A stretch of 64,000 bases of DNA from Phoma sp. XZ068 (Eukaryota; Ascomycota; Dothideomycetes; Pleosporales; Didymellaceae), in the NCBI GenBank assembly GCA_004835665.1, contig RBKR01000005.1:1736001-1800000 (forward strand). Direction: 5' to 3'. Below the pieces are notes generated by a model. The model was given only the letters and a program-made list of their open reading frames with translations, did no database searches and had not been told where the DNA came from. Of the stretch, positions 34,196 to 43,211 are shown one piece after another (the stretch's first letter is position 1; each line of letters starts with the position of its first letter). The translations under genes were made by a program, and so were the position numbers.

Positions 34196-36150
34196 TCAAG
34201 GATCCTCAAAATCGAGGAAACTCATCCTGCGTCGTCCCATCCCAGATTTACCTAGCCTACGAGCAGAGGTGCCTCGAGATATGTCGCACATCTTGTCTTC
34301 AGGCAGGCCCGCAATTAGGAGTTGCGACAAACCAGATGTCGTCAGCAACACCTTTATCTTTGTGCGTTCTCCTGCTATGTTACTGACTGTCTTACTTAGG
34401 ACTTCAAGAAATAATTCCAAATACGGTATTGTAGATTCGTCTTCGAGCAACGTCAAGCTGTTAACCGCAAACAGCAGACACGGAGTTGCCGACGCTGCTA
34501 CCAACAATTTGAACGGCTCCAAAGCTGCACTCCAAGTCTTCAGTGTACCATTGAGGTCACTGAACCTATTTTGACTCAAGACTGCGCTCGATGGAAGCTG
34601 TGACGGAAGATAAGCCCCCAGCTGGTATGGCAATGCGTACGCAAGCTGTGCAAGACCTATAGTCGTTTGTGTCCTATGGACCGGTGGGTCTTCGTGAGTG
34701 GTTTTGCAAAAGCAGCACCCGCAGGCAGTGCCCGCTTGCCGAGCTGCTCGGATGCAGTTAGCTGTCAGAAGACGTGCTGCATCCTCATACATCGACTTTG
34801 CTTGCCCCAAAATTCCTAACATCGAAGACGATGCTTGAGCGGTCCAGTATTGCAGGCGTTGGGAAGTTTTACCCTCTATGAATGTGTTCGTGTCTGGGCA
34901 GTCCAGCGCAACTTGAGTGGCATCACAATACTCGGACTAAAGTCTCGTAGTAGTATGCACTTCGACCTTAGTATTTAGTGCCTGTAAATTAAGCAGCCCC
35001 GGAATGACATTCCTGGATTTGAGAGAGCCTTAATCCTGGTGAATTGGTACTGGGCACTTGTAGATCTTATAAAATGCCCTCCTGCTTTGCTTACCAATCC
35101 ATTAAACTTTTAGTATCCGCTCCATATCTGTTACTCCAAGCGGACTGAACGAAATACTGCATCGTTTTAAAAAGTTCGTCAGAATGCTTGAGGAGACTGC
35201 GAAAATGCATGTCCATCGCCTTTTGGCACCGTGCAGGTAGATACTCGGCCCACGCGAAAACCTTTGGTGATGCTGCTGCACTTCCATAACAGAAGTGGTA
35301 ATGTCAGACAAGACGTTGTGCATGTAGTTTACTTGTGCCGCAGTACGAAAGCTCGCACTATGCCGACTAAGATTAGACAGACGCCGAATCTCTGCAACCT
35401 GGCCTTGATACTGCCCGAAAGGCTTTCGTTAAAGGAAGCAAAAGCCGTTTTCCAGTAGTTTTTGGTATATCAACTTAATAGGAAGGCAACCAAATAGCCG
35501 ATTCTACAGCAAAGTTTGATGGTCCAACCCATCAAAGCGAGGTCTTGAAAAAGAGTTAGCTCTCTCTTCACTGATACAATGATATCGTCAATCTTTTTCA
35601 GTGCAACATCAAACTCTTGCCCAATGTGCTCGTGATTAACTGAAGCCTATACGTGTCAAAGGTGGGGTTTTTTTTGTTTCTAATACCTTGAGCGCAGCCT
35701 ACCTTTACAAAAAGTTCCAAAAAATCCACATATTGAAGCAGTGTGGTATTCGCCCTGAGGTAGGATGTTCAATATGGATGTGTGATTGTGAATGATAGCA
35801 CAGATTCTATGAAAATTCTTTTTCGTTCTTCCTTGTAAACCTCTGCCTGACTTCGTGTTGTGCTGTTCTTTCAACCGTAGGACTGTCTCGTTGAGTTACT
35901 TCCAGCTGAAGGTCCTAGAAGAGCTATTTTCTTCACAGACATCTGAGAAGGTCCTGTTGAAATCCTCAACTGTAGCCTTGAAAGCTGCGAATTGGTCTTG
36001 AAGTAAAGCAGCAGCCTCAGGTCTGAACAGTCACGCCAGGAATTTGGATGTGAGAAATGATCTTTTGACAAGCCACACCTTGATGTTGGAGAAAGACCGT
36101 CTCGTCAGAAATCCGATATAAAGTCGACTAGTGGAACATGAGTTACGAAA
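34196..36150 (-). pseudogene. Decayed STAND/NLR-type gene with DUF7708-like N-terminus
   Basis: Pieces of one protein can be followed down the minus strand. They are: a helical start (PEAAALLQDQFAAFKATVED, about 35930-36020); LNETVLRLKEQHN and ICAIIHNHTSILNILPQGEY (35720-35895); after a 56-bp intron (35647-35702) ASVNHEHIGQEFDVALKKID; then EIRRLSNLSRHSASF and YMHNVLSDITTSVMEVQQHH (35102-35400); and a C-terminal block of over 200 residues (34196-34822) with LFAVNSLTLLEDES. The HTSILNILPQGEY and ASVNHE spacing resembles the DUF7708 domain of fungal STAND proteins. Lesions: an in-frame TAA at 35896-35898, where CAA would fit, and one extra T (sense) in the run at 35709-35713, without which the exon joins in frame. 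No P-loop was found. The 5' boundary is approximate. Confidence 0.6.
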
Positions 36151-36954
36151 TCTTGATGTCAAAGGAGTCGCTCCAAGACGAAAACAAAACACATTGAAAG
36201 CCAAGGAAACGAGCCAGAGTGAAGTAGTTGAGAATCTAAAGATGTGAAGCGCGGCTAATCATTGCAGAAGCCGCCCACTGTCGAATGGCGCGATCGAGGA
36301 TGCATTCGTATTTACTCAAGGGCCTTATCGAACGCTCTACAAGCGGTCGTAAACTATTATTCGGGTCAGGATTTGATGCCCCAACCTGTCGACATCCAGT
36401 GGCCATATGCCATAATTATTCACTATTGGACTCAGCTGAAGGCATTCAAAGCAACTTCATCGACTCAAAATCTGGGATTACTTAGAGAAAAGAAAGAGTA
36501 GATATATCTAGTAACAAGTAAAAGTTGTAATAATTACCTCGCAATTCATTGATACCTTCGTACTAAATTTTTCTATAGAATCATATTTTTATTCTCTGAC
36601 TAAACTTAGCTCTTTATAATGACCTTATGTAACTGGCTAATCGATTGGCCACAGTTTGCAAAAGCCCTTCTAACCCCTCCTTATAAGATGCATTCTGATG
36701 TCGATAGACGTGATGAATAACCATCAACAGCGTGGTCAATATCGCCGGGGTCCTTGCCAGAGGCTGACGTACTGATTGAGAAGAAGTGGCAGAATGTTAT
36801 TACAACAACCACAGACTGATGCACTTGCAAAGAAGAGATGGTGAGGCTCTGAACTGCGAATTTGTCCCATAACACCGGGCATCCCGGCTCGCTTGGATGC
36901 ATGGTTGTGCTCGATGTAATTCTCTCAGTCGTAGCTTGACGCTACATCTAGCCT
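36151..36954. other. Spacer without supported gene
   Basis: Short plus-strand frames at 36262-36501 lack domains. The stretch around 36500-36620 is AT-rich. Nothing else was recognised. Confidence 0.4.
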
Positions 36955-37876
36955 TCAAATCTTGAGTACAATTTCCCCTAGGTCTTCATCAGCCTGAAAC
37001 TCATCCTGTCTACCTATCAACTCGTTGACATCCCATGCGCTCATAATGAATTGTCCATTCAGAAAAGCCGCCTGCGGACTCGCCAACCACACCGCAAACC
37101 CCGCTGGAAGACTAATATCGTCCCATGACATGCTGTTCTCACCCATGCCTGCCGGGGTTGAAGCTGTGAACACGAAGTCGCGTTCCTTGGTACTCGGCCG
37201 CAATGTGACGTAGGAACGATGTGAAAGCACCTTTAGTAATCTGTACAGAGGTAGACAATGTGAGCGCCATTGGAAGAGACTTCGAGGACGACCTTCTCCG
37301 CTTTGCACGCTGTTTTCAAGATGTCCTCGGTTTTGAGAAAGGCGCGCACAACGTTGATGTTTCCTAAGATAGTTGTGTCCGTGAAACTGCGTATTTGAGA
37401 GGTTGAATAAGAAAGGGCGTAACTCGCCGGTGCGCGTTGGTGCAGCGCATAGAACAAGAATATCGATATCACGGCCAGGACCGAGGTTCTTGCGCACCGT
37501 AGCGAAAGCTCCATCAACAGCATCGTTGTCAGATACATCCGGTGCAAAGGCGAGAACCTAAGCCGAGGGGACCTCCCGTGACAATTTCTCTGCGCTGGCC
37601 TGGAAGATGTTGTACCTGCGGCCGGTAATGATGATGATCGAAGCGCCAGCAAGAGCAAGCGCGCGAGAGATGGCATAACCAATCCCTGTACCTCCACCTG
37701 TAACGAAGACGTTCTTGTTTGCTGCTGAGTTTGCAGGATTGAGAGGAGATATGGCGGAGTACTGAGTTTGAACCTGTCTTAGTTGATTGTCTTGATTATG
37801 AAATTTGATTGCACAGTTTTACCTCTTTTCTATGAATGGTTTTGACCATGTGTTTAATATTTGGAAGTCCTCCCAT
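36955..37876 (-). pseudogene. Short-chain dehydrogenase/reductase pseudogene
   Basis: The minus strand opens with MGGLPNIKHMVKTIHRKE (ATG at 37876). After a 49-bp intron (37774-37822) it gives a typical SDR N-terminus: NVFVTGGGTGIGYAISRALA, with the TGxxxGIG cofactor-binding motif, then FAPDVSDNDAV. Downstream SDR blocks are recognisable only by changing frame: DTTILGNINVVRAF, VVLEVSSNGAHIVY, and KGAFTSFLRHIAAEYQGTR (the region after the catalytic Tyr/Lys). The final block, with LPAGFAVWLASPQAAFLNGQ, returns to the first frame. Lesions seen: TAG at 37558-37560 (CAG would fit) and apparent frameshifts near 37425-37460, 37232-37240 and 37150-37165. The product would be truncated before the catalytic tetrad, so it is not expected to be an active NAD(P)-dependent oxidoreductase. 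Confidence 0.8.
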
Positions 37877-39042
37877 CTTATGTGTTGTGTATTGATGTGC
37901 TGTATTGTAGGTGATTGAAGGTGTCAATCTAGAGCCTGGCATGCATAAACTAGATGTATACGTTAGCCTTCTTATATGTCATTATAGAAGTTCTTCAGCA
38001 TTGACCTCAATTTAAGGATGGCTATGTATGCGAACGAGAAGCCATTGGTGTGATTAGCAAGCATGCCGAGCACAGCTGTTAGAAAGTCCGCTAGTGCGGA
38101 GTTTTGCTCACGAAAATGCGAACAGCTCCGCTAGCTAGTTCCGAACAGATCACCACTCATGCTCGCCCCAAGAGCGCCAGCACCTTGATCTTACATTTTG
38201 ATTTAAGTGTTCGCCAGAAAGATAAACTGGAGTTACGGAGCATGAACACAGAGCACCCTTCGCCCTCAGGTACCAGTCAAACACACCTGGGCTGGGAGCT
38301 GATCTGTACCGTACACGCACGTAATCTCAACCCCGCTAAAACCCAACACCTTTGTATGTGTTGATGCCTTCGCATATGACTAGAATGACGAGTTAGAACG
38401 CAAGCACCCCCGAACCCCCTAGAAAAGCAATCTGAAGTAGATAATATACCTAGGAACTCCACAGGCGAGCCGGTCAACGGGCGAGCTGGTAAATTTTGCC
38501 AAGATCTTCTTGAACTACCCTCCCTACACCCAATGCCTTTACAACAGCACTTTTGGACGCGTCACAGGAAAGTTAGATACATCTTGCGCTCCAGGCTCTC
38601 AACAAGTAAAGACTGCATACATAGACTTTTCCGCATATGTCATTGAAGTCCTCCACCAAGAACCACCGTGACAGTAGCTATTGTGGGCGGCTCTAGAGCT
38701 TTAATTGTAACGCCTAAAACTGAAAGGAAAGGGTTGAGCGGATACGGCTCGTCCGAATTGAAATCGCGGCTGATGCAACCCCGCTAGCGTGCCGATACTA
38801 TGCAACCTTGAGCTCGTTCATAGGTCTAATTGCAATTATCAAAACTCCGCAATCCCATACAAACCCACAGGCCAGAGAGAACTAGAGGATGGGGGTCGAG
38901 GGTCCAACAAGTGGTATAAATTCGCTCTATACTTTGGAAGTTGAGGCCTCACCAACCTCCTGCTTTCAATCCCACCATCTTGGTATGTGTTTAATTCGAA
39001 CCTCTATCGTGACGATGTACTTACAACGTCAAGAAAAGCAAA
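37877..39042. other. Spacer; possible 5' UTR intron near its end
   Basis: Nothing recognisable to about 38950. Just before the next gene, GTATGTGTTTAATTCG at about 38981 and an AG at about 39034 could be an intron in its 5' leader, ending six to ten bases before the ATG. The short frames at 38104-38477 have no support. Confidence 0.35.
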
Positions 39043-39496
39043 ATGTCGGCGCAACATGAGTCTCTCAGTCAGTGGGTGACTAGACTCAACGATACTCTGT
39101 TCATCCAACCAGACGACCAAATCGCTCTTGATGCCATCAACGAGCAGGTTGATCTAAGCTTGGTGACGAAGTACGCTGCCCTGATCTCATGAGATTAACC
39201 AAGTTCTGACCACTCTTGCTCCCAGGATTAATCACGACGTCTACAATTACGACCAATTTAAACAAGGCCTTCAGTACGTTCGTAAATCTAGTACCTCGAC
39301 CCAAGACGAATTTTCTGTAATACTCCAGTGGGAGAATAAGGAGAAGCCAGATGGGGTTGTGGCGGTTCTCAGCAAGTGGAGGACCAAAGATAATGCATCG
39401 GGTACGGAAACTACGAAGTCCAATGTGATCCTCTGGGAGGTCAAATGGATTGGTGGGAAGCGTAAGCTTACCGGGCAGACTGAGGTGGAAGCTTAA
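39043..39496 (+). CDS. Small two-exon protein, possibly NTF2/SnoaL-like fold
   Basis: Exons 39043-39170 and 39226-39496 flank a 55-bp intron (GTACGC donor, CTGAC branch, CCCAG acceptor, phase 2). The product is 132 residues. It begins MSAQHESLSQWVTRLNDTLF and continues VDLSLVTK then INHDVYNYDQFKQGLQYVR across the junction. Its second half is beta-rich (EFSVILQWENKEKPDGVVAV, SNVILWEVKWIGGKRKL). An N-terminal helix pair followed by a curved sheet at this length fits the NTF2/SnoaL-like group; that is an inference from pattern only, and no active-site residue can be named. It is short and split, so simple ORF scanning misses it. It is intact although both neighbours are broken genes. Confidence 0.65.
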
Positions 39497-40187
39497 TAAA
39501 CACAAGTTAATTCAGATTTGGCAGAGGGCGACTTGTTGTCCCAGTGTACGATGTTCCCATTGATAGTTTCGGTTGCTTCCCCAATGACAACCAGTAGGTT
39601 CTTAACAGATCAATGATTCTATCTCGAATATGTGATGTTTCTCTCAACCTGCAGTCTAGAAAACTTTTCCCCTCCTATGAGCTCCAATGTTCCCTGACTA
39701 AATGTGGAAGCGACTGAGTGCGTCTGTTAGTCCCCCAGACGCGATCTTTTTCTGCGTTTGCAGATCTGCCTCTTGTAGGCTCTTGATTGCCTCTCGAAGT
39801 CCATGGAGACAGCTAGCAACATGCTGAGTGATGATGTTGTTGCTACCAGGCTCGCGAGGGAACATATTGGGCGCTTAGACTTTCATGTCTCAAGGGACAG
39901 ATACGTCGATTGCTTGTTGTTCGAAACATGTAAGGACCCGGCGTAGCTCGACAACAATAGTTCAAAAGATATCATATGACGTTGAAGCAGCTACAGATGT
40001 GGTGTTGAGAACAAATTCAGACCAACGTGATCAGGCTGAACTCAACATCAGGTGGGGTCAGGCTGCAGCATACGTGCAGTGGCCGACTCATGGCTCAACC
40101 CACAACTGCAACCTGCTCGAGACTTTGTCCCTGTAGTCCTGGCACAGATCTGAGCACGTTATTATTTCATTAGTCGCACGTGTGGAA
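39497..40187. other. Spacer without supported gene
   Basis: Only short frames lie between the small two-exon gene and the HeLo-like pseudogene. No repeat or RNA gene was recognised. Confidence 0.4.
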
Positions 40188-41970
40188 ATGTCGGGCCTTG
40201 AAATTGCTGGCGTGGTCCTCGGCGCATTGCCATTCGTCATCTCCGCCTTGGAGCACCATACCCAGGGCGTCAACACAGCGAACCGATATTGGGTATTCAA
40301 GCCTGAAATGTTGTCACTTAATGTACAGGTCAAAACAGAAAAGAGCATCTTTGACAAAATACGATTGGGCACTGGCCGATTGCATGTCCGATCCAGTCGG
40401 AGAATGTTGGCGAGCTTCAGAGGTCGCCAGTAAACTGAAACACGTTTGGGAGGCGTCTATGCAAACTGTTTTGAGAACGTAGAAGTCATGGAGAGGTATT
40501 TGAGGATGATCATGGAAAAAACTGGTGTTAGGCCAAGATGGCAAGGTACATCTGTGTTTGTATTTCACGTCACTAACCACCATCAACTATGGCGGGCATA
40601 TTAATAAATGAGAATTAGTCTTGATACGCTGGTCTCATGTTACTGCCACACCACATGCTTATCTAGACCAGCCAATCTTCTCCAATCCACGATCGTTTAA
40701 ATACGAATATGAACGGTTGAAGTTCAGTATCAACAGAACAGTGTTGGAGGAAATAGAGACTCCAATCAATCACACCGTGGCACTGACGAGACATAACAAG
40801 CAGTGATTGGAGCTTGAAACAGCTCCCTCCGGGACCAAAGCTCGCTTTTGCCCTAGCCACTCAGTGCTGCAAAGCTATACCTACAACTTGTACGAAACAT
40901 TGCGAGCAGCATTTTATAGCACGGGCGGATGTCCAGGTTATGCTATCAAATTACGTATGGACAACAGAAACGGTAGCATAGAAAGTGAGAACAACCTCCC
41001 CGAGAATGCGCCATTCCGAGTCATATTCACGGATGCTGCGGAATTCAGTTTCCAAGAAGCTGATGTGAGGTGCATTGTCGACAATTCCAGAGCTATCAAT
41101 CTTCCTTCTCATGCCTCTAACGCGCGCACCACTGGTTCAACTCGCCTACAAAAAAGCTTCAGCAAAACCCAAGCCTCTAACCAGCAGCACTCCGGCGGCC
41201 AAAGCATTACAATGACAGTGTTGCAATCAACTGCGGCGCTTGTTCCAGGGGCATTACCACCACCTATACAAGATCTGTCCATAGTGGTTTGGTAGTAGCC
41301 TCCTCCTCAGCAGCAGCAACTACACGATGCATGCCTCGGATATCTTGTTGATGCTGCGCAACGTAGATAAGGGAATCTCCCGTCAAAGTCACCAGCATGA
41401 ACAATCAGCAACATGAAATAGAGTCCTAAATGCGCCAAATCCTGACCACCCAGATTGCCAATACTCCTCAGCTGACGCAACTGGCCAAACTCAAGATTGC
41501 GGTGCATTTGTCCTCAAGCGTGCTCCAACTTTACAAGATGCCATGGCTCCCGGAAGATTGGGGAGAGAATGACATAATACTTTGTCGACGGAGTCGAAAT
41601 GCCTGAACCCTCGACGTACGAATTTTCGTATGTCAATTCCGAAGTGTCGTCGATAGTCATCAATTCGGCTGCTCAAATGCCACAGCAAAGACACAAAACC
41701 ATCCAGAATCAGACATTTTTTACACTCGGTAATTTACTGATTGAGGTTTGCAATGACAAGCTGATTGATAATTTCCAGACATCTGCAGACCTCGACTGCC
41801 GCTTCTCAGTGACGAGAGACCACATCGAGAGCACCGTCGAAATACTCAACCACTCCAAGAAGTACATGAATGGTCTATATGGTACGCCGAGAAAATGCGC
41901 AAGAACAACAGGAATCAGATGTGATCAGTCTCATGCCAGTATTACACCATCAGACAGCAAAGCTTGAACA
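40188..41970 (+). pseudogene. Decayed HeLo-like/DUF7580-type gene
   Basis: The plus strand starts well at ATG 40188 with MSGLEIAGVVLGALPFVISA, then ANRYWVFKPEMLSL, the N-terminal pattern of fungal HeLo/prion-inhibition-like proteins with DUF7580. Continuation requires frame changes: DPVGECWRASEVASKLKH, then ENVEVMERYLRMIMEKTGV. Later blocks are KYEYERLKFSINRTVLEEIE (ending in TGA at 40804-40806), YTYNLYETLRAAFYSTGG (to TAG at 41293-41295), LTQLAKLKIAVHLSSSVLQL with MPWLPEDWGENDI, and FFTLGNLLIEVCNDKLIDNF. These match the order of DUF7580 proteins, where a C-terminal kinase-like relic ends with an LGxxLIELC motif. With several frameshifts and stops it cannot encode the full protein. The 3' limit is approximate. 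Family assignment rests on remembered patterns. Confidence 0.65.
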
Positions 41971-43211
41971 AGCAACTGCAAAGATGGAAGGATTTTGGCA
42001 AGGTGCGAACATCAGAAATAGCAATCCTAGAATATGTGTAGCGTATTTCCTCGAAAATTGACCGCGCAACTACAGGACGTGATGTGTGATGTTCACTCAA
42101 GACATTTGTAGCAACATAGTAACGGAAGGAAAGTTTGATCTAAAAATCCCTTCTAGATTGTTGTTTTCTTGCTCTTTAGACTATGCAACTCCGCTCCTAC
42201 TTTGGTCAATCCATAGCCAAAGGAAAAGTAAGTTTGGGCTGTTCGAGCTTGCAGATGATTTTGAGTATGACTGAACATGATGGCCATTGTAAGGTCGTAA
42301 GAAGTTAGTAGATTTGTTGTTAGCCTTCATCGCGGTCTCATTACGGAGCGCAAGAATTGAGCCGATTGTCTCCGTGGCGATCGAAGCTTAACGGCAGGCT
42401 CAGCAAATGCGGGGACTGTCGATCGTTCATGATGGGATGGAATGTGTAGGTCTGATTGACGAGAAGGGAAGTGAGGCCAAACTAGAGAGTCTAGGTCCAG
42501 GTCATGCATATATGTACCCTCTGCAGCGTTGGCAGTCGACCTACATCTGCGCCTATGACTTCTAACATTATGAAGTGCTAATCTCCACTGGTTACAAAAC
42601 GAATATTTTTAAACTCTATCGTTCAACTACCGTGTCTCTGCCGTGTTTACTTGACCCATATAGGCATCGCGAGCTGCATACTCCTGAAGAAGCTGAGCCA
42701 ATCAAGCCACATGATGAGCGGATCTTCGCGCTAGCAGCCGCTAGCGAACGCCTCAAGCGCTTTCACTCAGGTACCAGAAGCCCCTCACCCGACGCTCTTC
42801 ATCAATCATATTGAGATTTGCGTCACGACAGCGTGACAGCTGTCAACCGCTTCGCTTGAAACGTGGTCGATCCGCGCGAGGCACGCGCCGTGGTGACCAG
42901 TGCGGCGGCAGCGATTCGGATTTGGAGACAGGCTGAGTCGAAAAGGGGGTACAGTCGATCAAGAAGGGCTGGCGATAGGAAACGTTACTTTGGCGGGCTG
43001 GACTTGGTAACATTGCGCGACGATGGATCTTGTTCTTTGGTTGTGTCCTCGTCTTGACCATTTTGGGCGATGGCTGACCTGTCATTTCCCAGTCTTGATT
43101 TCACAAGTCAAGACCACTAGAATGGCAGCTTGAGAAACCTTTTCATTCCGCTCATTCCATTCCCTCACCCTAGTCGCTCGTTTTTGCTTGCTGTTTTCTT
43201 CCACATACATC
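41971..43211. other. Spacer upstream of the ankyrin gene
   Basis: Possibly contains the last relics of the preceding pseudogene up to about 42270. The frame 42575-42814 lacks an ATG and any domain. The last 100 bases before 43212 are T/C-rich, fitting a fungal promoter. Confidence 0.35.
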
